64,000 bases of DNA from Siphonodentalium dalli (Eukaryota > Mollusca > Scaphopoda > Gadilida > Siphonodentaliidae): contig CP136061.1 of assembly GCA_032622095.1 (NCBI GenBank), forward strand, positions 213,868,373 to 213,932,372, given 5' to 3'. The notes below the pieces were generated by a model. That model searched no databases. It was not told the origin of the DNA and saw nothing but the letters and a program-made list of their open reading frames with translations. The position numbers and the translations under genes are program-made. Positions 26,380 to 39,299 of this stretch are shown here, piece by piece; position 1 is the stretch's first letter; each line of letters starts with the position of its first letter.

Positions 26380-26955
26380 ATTAATCCCGTCGTGGACCCC
26401 ATCACCAACGCGACGTAAACATGTGTTGCGTTCTAAAAATAGGAAAGCACTTGTTCCCGTATATCTCACTGCATAATACATTTCGAGCGATAACGTTTGC
26501 GTAAATACGAAATTGTGAGTGTTGGTTTGTAACCGGGATTTCTGAGAAGCATTATGCCTATAACTACCCCCCCCTAAGCCCTGACCTAAGTGTCATACAT
26601 ACTATTACAATGATGTTGTAAGAGTACTATGGCATCCAATAAATCTCCCCGCATAGGAAACCACTCAATGTTCCCGTATATCTCTCTGCAGATGCTAATA
26701 ACGTTGAATGGTAAACAGACGCTCTTTATAGCGATGCGTCAAAAACAAACGCTCATTTTGATTAACCCCCGCCGTGCCTTTGCGGTGATTTGGGAGTGGA
26801 TAAAGGGTGATCAGAGCTTCTCCAAAACGCGACGACTACGGTGTTCGTGGGTTTTTACCCTTAGATGGGAAGTTTGAACTCAATCGAGTCAGCCGTTTTC
26901 GATTCTATAAAGTACATATATATATATACGGAAGTCTCAAAATATATAGTATAGA
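26380..26955 (+). repeat. Diverged copy of the 335-bp repeat
   Basis: cgtcgtggaccccatcacca, cgacgtaaacatgtgtt, ttaacccccgccgtgccttt, tttgggagtgga and cagccgttttcgattctat follow the order of 21205-21935. Ends tcaaaatatatagtatagactag. Confidence 0.7.
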
Positions 26956-27195
26956 CTAGCCGATGAGCCCGACGTTGTCCGGGCTATTCAAAAACCAAAT
27001 TTCAAGTCGATAGCTCCACCCGTTTCCGAGATCTGGTCTGCGCATGCGCGAAACGGGCGCCGCACGGGCTCGCCAGTACGACAACGTCGACCGCCTGGTC
27101 AAACTACACACACGTACCAAGTTTCGTCCGGATCGGTCGAGAATCGTAGATTTGTATAAATGACATACAGACAAACAAACAGAGGTCTTCAAATG
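26950..27195 (+). repeat. Single-unit member of the 122-bp repeat family
   Basis: Opens GACTAGCCGATGAGCCCGAC, then one CGATAGCTCCACCCGTTTCC unit, and ends gatcggtcgagaatcg plus tail, matching the start and end of 2161-2630 with the middle units missing. Confidence 0.75.
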
Positions 27196-27764
27196 TTGAT
27201 CGGATAATAAAGACATGTCCTCCGTTCATTTCGGCATAGGAATGCATGTGTCACATACTATATGAACATCGCAGTCAACATGATAAACTTTCTGAATTCC
27301 TTTGCCATGATAATTCCAATGAATTGTCAGTATAACCAGGCAATACGTTTCTGGAGACTTTCTAATAGAGAAGTTATTTATTTATAAGCAGCCATACATG
27401 TAAATGCAAGATATGCCTGGTCTTAGCGAAACGCATTAACATGTAAAGGATACGGTGGACAAAACGCTAAGACTTGCATATGAGTCACGATTGGGATAGA
27501 ATTCTAATGACATTTAATAATTTACCATGACTCCATCTATTGCGAACTTAAAGAATACTTGGGCCGAAGAGATCATTCTCTCCAGAAGGGGTAAATAGAT
27601 ATACACGTCCTCCTATAATGTGACGAAAGGTACAGCTCTTCCGTTGAAAAATTGGGATTGGTATATATTGCTAAAAGAAATAACGTTCTCAATTTTAATT
27701 GTTTGCGTGACTCCCATGCATAATCTCAATATTTTAATAGTATGTATACAACTACATTAAAGTG

Positions 27765-28000
27765 ATGTGAAACACTTCGGTAGGGTGATAAAATATAAAT
27801 GGAGAATAATCTTGTTCAAAGTAGTAATTTTTACAAATATTATATCCAAATTGACAACACACACCGCCATTCTTATATATTAGTTAAATGCAGTGACTCT
27901 CGATGGCGAAATCGTTTTCGTTAGTTTATTGCCCATAAATGCGTCCCGAATTGAGTAGTAAATATTTACAACTGAGCGTAGTTTTCTATGGAGTGGTACG
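27765..28000 (+). repeat. Dispersed repeat family B copy
   Basis: Long copy: aaagtgatgtgaaacacttc, ggagaataatcttg, ccaaattgacaacacacacc, then tgcgtcccgaattgag and aaatatttacaact, shared with 9977-10013. Confidence 0.7.
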
Positions 28001-30960
28001 GTCAATTTGCTTGAGTTTTTGGCGATGTTATTAGAATGCTACATTCCTCCAGTTGGCATAGCGCCTGGATACTAACTGATCAGTTTCACGCACCAGAACA
28101 AGTACATAATATGACTTTAATGTGACAGTGACGTATATGTTGGCAACGTATGTTCCCATGCAGAGCCGAGATTAATTTCAGCGCAAAATCGTATCCTTTG
28201 TTTACCCTTTCGGCGCACCCTGTTCCTTTTCTGGTGAACGTTACTCCTGCAGTTCTCCATAGTGGCAATCCGACTTCGCATGTTTACCAACACTACCACT
28301 ACATTGTATATACGATGCATGCACGTGAACATTACTTGTGGTTGGTATTAGTGTTATGATTGTGAATTCTGGGTTCCGTTGCTGAACGTAAGCTCGCCAA
28401 ATGTAACTGGCATGGTTTTCGCATTGTGATGTCATACATAGTAGCAACGTTTTGGAAATTATCTAAAAAAGAATCACAAAAATCACAATCAAAACGTCAA
28501 CATAGGTTACAAACATGAACATAAGGCGACACAATGAATGGAAAATAATTCCGACGATGGAGCAAGAAATTTCTGGTGTTAATTCAGAGATGAATATCGA
28601 AAAAGAAAATGAATGAAAATCCTCTCATGCACGGAAATAGGACACACGTCAGACATGGAATAATTGGACTTTAAATAAACTTTAATGATGTCGACGGAAC
28701 AAGTCATCACCAAAATAGTATGCATTGTCAGAGGAACAAACAGCTCGACAGAACACACACAGATTAGATGCAAAATCGGTTTCCCATAGTTGCGCTGGAG
28801 AACATAGAAGTACCGCACAAAGACTTTGACACATCGAGTGCCAAACGTCAGTGGTGCAAAATACCAAGTCCTGCATGTAATGAATACAGATTCAATTGGG
28901 ATTGTTATGTTTGCAAATAAACACTAATAAAACGAACTACTGTTAAAGGAAAACTATATCGATTAATCTTATCAATCGAAAAGCAAGATACCAATCTAAA
29001 ATAAATTAACCATGGACGGAAAATAAAGAGCCAGGCAGAGGAAATTAATTATGTGACCTGAAAACGCGATATTCACAAGGCCGGTCTGTCGCTATATATA
29101 CTAAGTACGTGACAATTGCGTCGCAGCAAGCACGTTCCGCTTTTTCCGGTTTCTCACGATGGTCCGCAAATGGAAATGGTGCGTTCTGTACAAAAATAAA
29201 ACAGGACAAGAATAAGACATAACGTTCTATAAATGTCCACTATACAGTGAACCAATGACGAGTCTGCATTAAAGTAGGAACTGGTTTACAACTGCAGCCG
29301 GCCCAGTCAAGTTTTATGTGCAGTCGGTATTTTCCAAACCATTGTTTTGTTGAAGACTAAGACATAATGTCAATGCTTGCATGGTTACACACAGAAAACT
29401 AAACATATCAGAAAGGGTGCAGTGTCGACATTATTTAAAGATACGGGCGGCGTTGGAGGTGGGTATGCTGTTAAAACATTCAGCTCCGTCAAAAACCGCC
29501 ATAAACAGAAAGAATAGTAAAATATAGACAGACTTTTGTTCTAATACCAATCAGAAATATGGCATATAAACAGTATGTTATTTGTCAACTGTTTTTCCTT
29601 TGTTATGTAAACAAAAGCAAAAAACGTTACAGAACCTGGCTGTTGTTTAGATCCGGATATGGTAAACACAAAGAGCGCTATTTGTTACTGTTTTCCTGGT
29701 ATGGAAATAATAAAGAGCGTTTATATCATTTGTGTGTGATTAACCAATAGAATTGCGCTGTGTTGTGTAAACACAAGGAAAACTTTTGTGACACGAGCAG
29801 GTTCTTATTTCGGTACACCATCGTACATGTACGTCTTGGCGACAATATACTATTTACGCGCTGATTATGTTTGGCATATGAACAAAACTATATACATTTT
29901 AATATTCCTTCTGTTGATGGCGATTTGAACAAATATGAATATTTCTGCAACAAACAGAACGCTGCAATTTTTCACCCGGTGCAGGGATCAGCCGGAGACA
30001 GAGGCAGATATTATCAGAACGATTCATTCATATTTTCAGACTCGGGTTTTACACATGCTCAACAACGCTACGTTCCCATAGAAACAAAACAGCGCCCATG
30101 TGTTGTTTTCATACACAGTTTAATGCGTATCGTTGTTTGAAAAGAGCAGACGTTAAGATAAATTGGTTTTATTCATCAGATTTATTTCACAATGATTTAA
30201 AACATGAGTAGCTTCTTTCCGACATTATAAGCTGCTTAACATGCGAAAGAAGAATATGAAATGGCAACAAATTCGCGTTTCCCAGCAATTAGGAGTATTC
30301 CTAAATTTGGGACAAGTGAACATCGATTAATTTTTCAACGACGAATCCACATACGACTAGTGATTGAGTTATGTGATGCTCAATATTAATATAGATACAC
30401 ACACAAAAACCAAATACAATAACATCCCATGAACTTAATAATTGATTAATAAAGATATATATGTCTTACTGGAAGTGGTCTTGAAATTGAAAAGATTGAT
30501 AAACTTATCAACATTCAAAAGTTTCTCACCCATCGCACCGCATTAATATTATAATAATATCCTCTTCTTTCCTATTCTCTCCTACATTTTTTCTTATTTT
30601 TTAGGTGAAATATATAAATTAATACGGCAAATGGCTTCAGCACCTTTGGGAATGAATAAACATCGTTTAAAATCAATATTATTAACATGACATTCAGTTG
30701 AGTAACTTAAGATGAATAAGTCACATTAAAGGGGTACTGTACACTTAATCCGGTCTTTTATGGGACCATCTCCTTTTATACTTAACAGGATATATGCAAC
30801 AAATGAACGCATTTGAGCCGTGGATTAGTGGAAAATACACTGGTGTGAATTTATGACTCCAGTAATAAATTCATTTGTATTATAATTACCATGTTGTTTG
30901 CATCGATCATAGAGTAAATGCAATAGAGCATCACCGGGGCGTGGCAAAATACGCCCGCGT
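28001..30960. other. No gene recognised
   Basis: AT-rich DNA. Phrases such as caaagagcgctatttgttac and aataaagagcgtttatatc near 29670-29730 are inverse relatives of the aacgctctttat debris elsewhere. Nothing else is supportable. Confidence 0.45.
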
Positions 30961-31310
30961 CAATTACAACAAAGCGCGATAAAGAGTAATCCATATGCCA
31001 AATTTGAAAACAAACATAACTATATCTAAACTAAAACTAAAGCTATTAACATGAAACCAAAATAATCGTACGTAGAATAATAAGTAAACAAGGACCATAA
31101 CTCCGGTTAAATTAGTCGGAAAGAACCCAAATTCGAACTTGACCTCTATGTTCACGAGTAATCCATATACCAAATTTGAAAACAATCCGAAAACTAAAAA
31201 TAAAGTTATCACCCGGAAACCAAAATAATTGGCAATTCTAAGTCGACGAGGACCATAACTCCGGCAAAAAATTATCTGGCGGGTCCCAAATTCGAACGTT
31301 GTCTGTATTT
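30961..31310 (+). repeat. Diverged tandem units around ggaccataactccgg
   Basis: Two units near 31090 and 31250 share aggaccataactccgg and cccaaattcgaac; related phrases lie near 34300. A widespread type of invertebrate tandem repeat. Confidence 0.6.
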
Positions 31311-31329
31311 TGGGCTAGTAAACCAGGCA

Positions 31330-31460
31330 ATTCTTCAAGGATTGTCCACTTATAAATGGACAATCGGTACCTAAAATGGTCATTAATAAATGGACAATCC
31401 AACCACGCGTGGCACGCGAGCTTGGGATTGTCCACTAAATGAAGACATGTTTTGGTAATC
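31330..31460. repeat. Small inverted repeats of ggattgtccac
   Basis: GGATTGTCCACTTATAAATG meets tggacaatc copies twice (31358, 31391), and ttgggattgtccac follows near 31421. A small foldback cluster. Confidence 0.5.
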
Positions 31461-32039
31461 CTGCATGTTAGCTTCATATTTAATATGAAGGGCAATAACT
31501 CTATAAATAATATTAATTTGCTAAATAACGGTGATTTGTATGAGAAGAAGTGTTTTTGACGAAATAACGGAGATATTTGAAGAAGAGTTGTTGACGAAAT
31601 AACGGAAATATTCGAAGTGTTAAGTGTTTTTAAAGAGCGTTTTTATCCTAAAACTCCCATTTCATGAAATATCTCCTGGTTTGTGAACAAAATGTAGGTT
31701 TTGCCCTTGATGTTGTAGACATTTTCATGCCAATTGGCTAATATAAACTAGTGTAACTTAATGTTCACATGTAAGCTCTCAGAGGGTGAACCACACATCA
31801 AATATCAATTACGTTGGAATGTAGCTCAATACATATTTTAGAAAAACAACTTCCAACATCATCGGACCGTGACCAAAACGTCTTTTCAAATGTGAACCCG
31901 TTACCACATAGGTTACATGTACCAAATAGCATGAGCTTATATTTGATACTGCACAAGTGGTGATCCGGACATGCTGATAAAAGTCGTCCGAAAAATTTGG
32001 GAGACAATAAAGACCCCCAAAATGGTGACGTTTGGAACA

Positions 32040-32306
32040 TCGTTAGTTACTTAACAAATTTGGTAACGAATTGGTCGAGCCAGATGCCATTTAGAGTTAA
32101 GACATGCAGTGCCATTGCTTGCCCTTGTTGTCTGGACAGTAGTGAATTATATGGTGGTGGGTGAGTTTGTCATTGACGAGAGAAACGAGAACATCAAGGA
32201 AGCCATCAATCTCATCAAGGATTGGAATCCAATGTAAACCTCGACACTTCATGACCGATTACTGTGGTGGAGAGATGGATGCTGTTCGAGAGATTGTCCC
32301 TGGTTG
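32040..32306 (+). pseudogene. MULE-like transposase remnant, left part
   Basis: With one phase change the plus strand reads VVWTVVNYMVVGEFVIDER, then IKEAINLIKDWNP, then KPRHFMTDYCGGEMDAVREI. This spacing is typical of the catalytic core of MULE-type transposases in invertebrates (LPLFFLVV, then V-V-x-x-F, then WNP, then FMTDY with E-I/M-x-A). A weak upstream piece, LLNKFGNELVEPDA, fits the preceding motif. The family call rests on remembered motif spacing; the gene is plainly broken. Confidence 0.5.
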
Positions 32307-33725
32307 CACAGGTCCCCAGAGCAAAAATTTACCCCACCCCGAATAGTACTTAATCCTATAGAAAGGTATCCAACTTGATCCGGCCTAATTTTTTTTTATT
32401 ATTTTTACAAAGTCCACAATCAGGTTAAAATACACCAAAATAATTGGTGTAAGGCCAAAAAAAAAGAAAAGGTTTTGGTTCTCAGGCCCCGCCGCATTGA
32501 ATAAAAAGGGCCGCATTATGCCTTTTTATAGCAATGCCTGATGTTATGGCAAAAAAACTTACGAAAAAATAAATTAGAAGAAAAAAACAAAAACAAAAAT
32601 TAAATATTTTTTTATTTGATCAACATGTCCATAGCAGATATATGTTGAAATTAGTGTGCATTGAGCTCTAACATGTGTTAAAAAGTGACTTGCAGGCTTA
32701 CAACATGCAGTAGATGACTACAATTAAGAAAATGATTAGCTGATCCTCATGCTCTTCTTACAATTAGTCATTGTGAACAACTTACAGTAATTGTAACTTT
32801 ATACAATTGAAAGGCACAGGACTAAATTCAGGATCACATATTAGAATGGGGAGGTATCAGTTTTTAGACAACAATAACAGTAGTTAATGTCAGGGGCATT
32901 ATATATTGTTAGGTAATCCCATTCATACACTGGTAGTACAATGTCATTTTTATATAAGACTAAATGAGTTTATATGCATAACAGTTCTCTCTACCTTTCT
33001 GGTTATTACTAGACAGAGGAAGGTATCATTGTCCATGCTTACTATGCGCAGAAAAAAATAAAAAATAAACATAAAACCCTCCCTCCCTCATTGATTTGAA
33101 AAAAAATTGCCCGATAACCAAAACACTTTTTTTGGCCTAATATAAATGCCTCATATATAGTTAGAAAGATATGTTATTACTATTCAATTTGATGTATCCC
33201 CTGTAAAAATTGGTTAAGAAAAACTCCGGTTATGAGCACAGGTCTGACGCAAACCGGTTGTAAAATTTCACTCGTTCGAGATGGTGTCCGCTAAACTGGG
33301 TCAAAAAGTGCGATTTTTACACCGACTTGCGCTTCAAAAACACAATCAACGGTTAGTAGAATAGATATATTATAAATCATTAGAAGCGGAATTGTTTACT
33401 GACCCACCCAAACCAATCATGCTACATCACAGCATCGTATATCTCGTATTTATTGAAAAATTCAGTTTCATAAACCCAGAAGCAAATTGAAATGTTCCAA
33501 AAGCAGCCATTTTGTGCGAGTATGCTATGAGTACTATTTATAGTTCTTATGCAACACAATATATAGTTATAAAAATTAAATAAATACACAGATACTGAAT
33601 TAACACGAATGCCGATTTGAAAACATACATATGGACAGGAATATAACTCCATAAATATTTAGAGCGTATATACACTACTTCTTCGATATATACATGTATT
33701 GTGTTGCATAAGAACTATAAATAGT
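32307..33725 (+). mobile_element. Partial copy of the long-TIR element, interrupted by a MITE
   Basis: Starts CACAGGTCCCCAGAG and follows the outer arm of the 40937-44017 element through the ACTCCGGTTATGAGCACAGG and GAGATGGTGTCCGCTAAACT landmarks and on to a part equivalent to about 43320. It lacks the CGAGTTTTGTAGTAA block. Near 33529-33556 and 33697-33724 a 27-bp motif (ACTATTTATAGTTCTTATGC and on) appears in inverse orientation. The right end is not clear. Confidence 0.7.
32453..33137. mobile_element. PIF/Harbinger-like MITE nested in the long-TIR copy
   Basis: Ends GGCCAAAAAAAAAGAAAAGG and the inverse GGCCAAAAAAAGTGTTTTGG, followed in both by TTTTGGTT or its like, with the 3-bp flank TAA on both sides (32450-32452, 33138-33140). 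A TWA target and GG-starting ends fit Harbinger. The uninterrupted relative at about 41070 lacks this 685-bp block, which confirms it as an insertion. Confidence 0.75.
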
Positions 33726-33864
33726 CAGGCGGACTTCAGGGGCAGCTCCACTAACATATTGGATGGACATAATAATTTTCTAAAATTAATATTGTTGAAC
33801 ACCTGTGAACAATGCTGATAAATGCATGGCCAGATGCCCTATACCCCACTTTAATGCAAGTATT

Positions 33865-34050
33865 TTATTTGGATTGCAGTGCCTCTGCATTTCATAGGCT
33901 ACAGTATTGGGGGATATGACTTAATCTGAAGGACAATGGCACAACCAATTACCAAGAAGAGCTCCTGTCTATTTCGCCAAATTGCCGATTTCACCTATCA
34001 AGAGGAGCTGTACAACATGAAGGCAGAATTAATGAACCGGGAATAATGCA
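33865..34050 (+). pseudogene. MULE-like transposase remnant, right part
   Basis: Short pieces FHRLQYWGI and, in another phase, LFRQIADFTYQEELYNMKAEL correspond to the D-F-H-R-x-Q-A-W and I-A-x-A-T-x-E-E segments that follow the FMTDY motif in MULE transposases. Together with 32040-32306 they suggest one gene split by the long-TIR copy. Confidence 0.35.
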
Positions 34051-34850
34051 ATGACAATAAAACGCTTGGTTTGGAACATACTGGGTGAGTAAAGTCGAGG
34101 TGTACTGTTACTATGATCAAAGCAAACTAGAGGTGGGATCACCCCGATGTGACTTACGGATAACGGCACCCCACCAAGTGCAAATGGTCATATTTGTTTT
34201 ACAAAACTGAGCACAAGGAATACATCTATTGCAGGTTTTAACAAGAGCATTGGTTATTCCATCAAAATGCCATTACTATGGTGACAATTAACAGGCGGAA
34301 CCCAAATTCGAACTTTACCTGTATTTTGGGTTAGTCAATCCATACTAAATTTCATTCCAATCAGACTTACTAAAGTTATCATCCAGAAATGAAAAATGCA
34401 AACCAATAAAACAATAAGTCTCGTTTTTTTTAAATGGGCGTATAACATAAATTGACCATAAATATAGAAATACAAGCTCGCACAAATTTATGCATGTTGC
34501 GATAAACTTCTAAAGTAGCAAAGAAGGATAACTCCACTAATTAAAGTCGCATCGAGCCCATAATTGCAGGTGCATAATTGAAAATGTGCCACGTTTTAAA
34601 ACAAATGACTGGAAAATACAGCTCAGACAAAATTATTCATGTTTCGAAGACATTTCCAAGTTAAAAATTGGCTATTGCTCCACAAAAATGAAAGTGTTAA
34701 TGACACTGTAGCTCAACGTGAGGCGTTAATAAATTTATGCCGAGCAGTCAATAGAATGACAAAGGAAAGTCAAAAAGTTTCAGTAAATGGATTGTATTGT
34801 GCAAATGAAATTAATTTAACTTCAAACATTCCTCCAATAGATGTGAAATA
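34051..34850. other. No gene recognised
   Basis: Contains a fragment (34300-34390) of the ggaccataactc-type repeat. The 112-codon ORF at 34639-34977 runs into the tandem array that follows and is not considered real. Confidence 0.45.
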
Positions 34851-36095
34851 CAAGATGACTCCAGGCGGCCATCTTTTGTTAAACACTTTCGGAAAAATTG
34901 TGCATCTTCCATCTAGAGGTCACCCCACAGCACCATATGAAGTTTGGAGGGATGTGGCGGTGTGCCAAAGGATTTAATGGAAAGAGTAAATTCCAAGATG
35001 GCCACTAGCGAATTTTTTTAACGCAATTCTGAAAATATCGCTGACTTCCATATAGAGGTCACCCGAATATCCTTAGGAAGTTTGTTGACGATCGGATGAG
35101 GCCTGTATGTTGTGGCAACAGATTTTTTCATACAAAGAGCAAATTTCGGAAAACATCGTTGGCTCCAATCTAGAGGTCACCCGAAGACCTTGTGAAGTTC
35201 GGATGAGGGATGTGACCTGTAGATTGTGCCGAAATATTTACATGTAGGCATGTAAAATCCAAGATGGACACTGGCAGCCATGTTTTTCAACAAATTTAGG
35301 AAAGAATCGATTGTTCCCACCCAGAGGTCACCATGAAGATGCATATACAGCTTGGTGATGATCGGAGGGCTGTGGTCTGTAGGGTGCCAAAGAGTTAGTA
35401 ATACAAAGATTAAAATACAAGATGTCTGCCGGCGGCCATGTTTTTCATCGAAATCGTTTGAATTCAATAACTCTGATACTAGAGGTAGTCCTAAATTTCA
35501 GAAATAATCGATCCGTATGGAGCTTGGTGATGATCGGATGAGGGATGTGGTGTAGGGTGTGCAGAAGTTTTTTGTCATGAAAAGAGTAAACCAAGATGGC
35601 TGCAAGCGCCATGTTTTTAACGAATGTCGGAAATAATGACTCACATATATAGGTCACAACAAAGATCCATGAGTTTTGGTGGCGATCAGATGAGTGATGT
35701 GGTCTGTAGGGTGTGCCAAAGGATTTAATCATGCAAAGAGTAAAATTCAAGATGGCTGCCGGCGGCCATGTTTGTTCATCGAAAATCGCTAAAATGTGAT
35801 AGCTCCCATTTATAGGTGATCCTAAACATGTCTAATTTTTCAAAACATCTCCAATAAATGCGGGATGCATTGTGTGCTAATGGATTGAAATTTGAAATCC
35901 AAAATGGATGCTGGCGGCCATGTTTTTAAATTAATTTCGAAAAAAATCGATGCTCCCTTCTAGAGGTCACCCCGAAGATCACTATGCAGTTTGGTGAAAT
36001 GTGGCATGTATGGTGAGCCAAAGGAAATTGTTGACGGACTGACGGCGGACGCCAACCCATGGTAAAAGCTCAAGCTTGACTTTTACAAGTTGAGC
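34850..36095 (+). repeat. Tandem array with about 155-bp period
   Basis: The phrase (a)aagatggctgccggcggccatg recurs near 35419, 35593, 35748 and 35901 and more weakly before. Between copies lie tagaggtcacc, gaagat, tttggtgatgatcggatgag and gtgtgccaaagga. It closes with ggcggacgccaacccatggt and a hairpin agctcaagcttg/caagttgagct, a tail type seen in many marine invertebrate repeats. Confidence 0.8.
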
Positions 36096-37912
36096 TAAAC
36101 AATGTCAGACTGAAATATCAGGGGCACAGGCTATCTGTACATATTCTACAATCGTCTAGAAAAGAACAAACAGCGTTTTTTTTAGTTATTGGTAACTGCA
36201 TATAGGATATATTGACTGCAGATAAATGTCAACACGGACAATGGAATCGAAAGACAAAATAAGAATTCAAAGACCAGAACAAGAAACAGTAATTGAGCGA
36301 GATGATGGAAAACCTCAACAGATTCATACCACGACGGTTTACCGAATGAGAATTCACTGCTTGCGCCCATACAAAATCCCGCCGAGAACAATTCGGGTGA
36401 GAGGTAGCAAGAGCATCGATAGGAGGCATAATAATATGTCAATAACAATTTAGTTATGTGGCCGCCCTTGAAATTGACATTTTTATTCTACATTTCTTTA
36501 GAACTGCATGAAAGTTATATTGGCTGCTATGGATTTTCCCAAGTAATTGCACTTGTAGCTAAATTCGAAGGCTATGTGGGTACCAAAAAAGGGAGAACAT
36601 TTCTTTATAAACCAAGTTCATTACGGTAAAGATTCATACCAAATTCCATTGTGATATAAGAAAAATCAATAAAAATGTCCAGATAATTGAAGAATAACTC
36701 TATAAAGGAGAATACTAACAGCACCGTTGATATCTTGTTTGATGGTATCGAGTATTTCACCCAAGATATTAAATTCATGACAAAGATACTCGCAGATGCA
36801 CAAAACAATTTAGTTATGTATTTCACCCAAGATCTTAAATTCATTACTAAGATACTCGCATATGTACAAAACAACCAGACAGACTGGGGGGAAAAAATAT
36901 TTTCGCATGCTCACCACTAATAGTCAGTCTATACTTCTCATTCATTAGATACAGACAGAATAAATTAAGCAGACTGAAATGTTCAAGAAATATAGAAGAG
37001 ACGTGCCCCAAAAGAACTGTACAACATGCCAGCTAATATCATCTCAAACATTGTATGGACAAAATTGAGCTTGCCAAAGACGTTAACAGGAATTAAGTAG
37101 TCAAGCAGTATCTAAATTTCGTAGCAATGTATCTGACATGCATTATTCCTGATTACAACCTGTGCACTCGTATCGGATATTAGGAAGTGTACATAGATTG
37201 ATAATTTTCCAAAACCCCAACATAAACAGCCAACCAGTAACCGAATCATCATTGACAGTTTAAAAATGGAAGTTATGATGGATCTCTTAAAGCCATTTTT
37301 AAAGCAACGACGACTGAAACTGGGTCAGGTCCCCAATGGGGAGATATCGAAACACCGTAGTCTAGTTTATTTTAGTTTATGGCCACGGAATTATCAAATC
37401 ACATTAAGTCTGCGTGTATTTTGAACAGAATACAGGACTTCATTTTCTTGCCACATTTACAATATCATAGGAGATAAGATAGGAATAAACCAAGGAAATG
37501 AATTTAACCGATAACACTGAGTTTCAATATGAAAATGTTTGTTACTATCTTCTCTTTCTACTCCCAACCAAGTCCCATCTTAGAACAAAAAATACGCAAT
37601 GCTCTGCTGTAGATATGATATACCACAGCTCGACGATACGCATTACAAAGTTAAAACCAGACTCAGTTCAACATATTATATTCAACTTGGTGTACCGAAC
37701 ATCTGCCTACCTGTCAGTGTCTAGACTGGAAAATAAACGGTCTGCCATTCAATCCCATGTTCGTCATGATATAATTGAAGAGGATGGATATTGCATGCCT
37801 GGGAAAGGACCACTATGATAGTCCATTTCTACAATTAAACCTGGGTAATAAGGAACCGAGATACATGATGGCCACCATGACGATGCAGACTGTGGAAATT
37901 GGTAAGAAATGC
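36096..37912. other. No gene recognised
   Basis: A short direct repeat (tatttcacccaagat(a/c)ttaaattcat, near 36752 and 36820) is the only structure seen. Confidence 0.5.
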
Positions 37913-37916
37913 TTAA

Positions 37917-38309
37917 CCCTTTACCCAACAGAAGGGCCCTGTGCCAATGCATTCTCTTATATATGCGAGTCGACCATATGTCGCCTCGCATATATAAGAG
38001 AATGCATTGGCTTAACACATTAAAAATTATAAAATTGTTAAAGAATGTACGAAAAAATGGTAAAAAGTGTTAAAAACAGATTTGTTTTTAGGCCAATGCA
38101 GTCTCTTATATATGCGAGGCGACCTATGGTCGACTCGCATATATAAGAGAATGCATTGGCACAGGGCGTAACTGTAACTATCACAATGTGGTCAAGGAGC
38201 CGGTTCCAATGATATCCATATTTGTATGGTTCTATTGAGACAGACCGAAGATATTTTGGGCTGTTGAAGCTTTATTTGGCCGGTTTTGGCCGTTTTGTTG
38301 GGTAAAGGG
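37917..38309 (+). mobile_element. piggyBac-like MITE, copy 2
   Basis: Same ends and TTAA flanks (37913-37916 and 38310-38313) as the copy at 16268, and nearly the same interior, 393 bp. One hairpin arm carries a point change (CAGTCTC for CATTCTC). The loop in the first hairpin reads CATATG where copy 1 has CATAGG. Confidence 0.88.
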
Positions 38310-38496
38310 TTAAACGGACATGGCTCATTCGAACCTCCAATTTTTGTTCAACGTAATTTGGAGCTATTGGTATACCGGCTTCATATGCTCTAAAAAAAAC
38401 ACTTGTCAAAGTCACAGACATTTTTCAACATATCACCAGAAGTCAGACAAACGCTCTTTATTGCTACCATATCAGGACTAGACAACACGGAACGCT

Positions 38497-38710
38497 CTTT
38501 TCTGTTCCATGTCGTGCAAATGGCTGTTTTGTGTTTGGGACCCAAACACCGTGTTCAGTTGTATTTTTCATTACTTCAATGCGTCTTTTTATGTTACATA
38601 ATGCTCGTAGAAAGGTAGTTCATATATTTATCGACCTATTTCTATACTGAAAAAAAATCAAAAGCGAATATGTTTATTTTAGAGCACAAATCGCCATGTG
38701 GCTTTAAAAG
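38497..38710 (+). repeat. Dispersed repeat family C copy 2
   Basis: Same order of phrases as the copy at 14371, ending at cgccatgtggcttta. Upstream is aacgctctttattgctaccatatcagg, shared with copy 3. Confidence 0.75.
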
Positions 38711-39299
38711 ATTCCAATCAGGAAACCAATGGTATTATATCATTTGTATGTTTTATGACCAAACTAGATGGCAACTTATGAGATATATTCCCACTAAATT
38801 GGTTCCACTTATCATTAATTTTGGTGTATCGCATACTGCATATTTAAATTAAACGATCAGCAACAACAAAAAAAGATCACCCGTCGTGAGCGTTCAACCT
38901 TTCACTTCCCAATATCTACATTCTTGACAATTTCTGTATCCCACAAATAAAAAAGGGTTATTCCCGTTCACCCGACAGCCAGCAGTTACACAATTAACAA
39001 ACCTCAGTTATAGTCCATATCAACTTAAGAGAGTGTTTCGTTCCCACTTGCCCGGCAGTGTTGAGTACCATCGCGAGGTTGTTGTTTCAGTCGCAATTTG
39101 CATTCCCCATATTGCGGTGATATATACAAACTCACGACTCAACCTTGAAATGATATCACTGTGTAAATATCGAGTAAGTATTTAATAGAATATGTAAACG
39201 TACATGGCTTATTCGAACAGCCAAATTCTGTCTATCGGATACGATAGGTCGACAAATACACGAAATATTGGTATGCCGATCTCATATGCTTTGAAAAAC

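Noticed and set aside
26950-27000. CCGATGAG followed by a GC stem, resembling the CTGATGAG core and stem II of hammerhead ribozymes (also at 2166, 20011, 22030)
   Set aside because: The second conserved GAAA after the stem is missing (CTATTC follows) and no flanking helices I/III are evident. A covariance-model search would decide.
34639-34977. 112-codon ORF
   Set aside because: Runs into the 155-bp tandem array and has no family resemblance.
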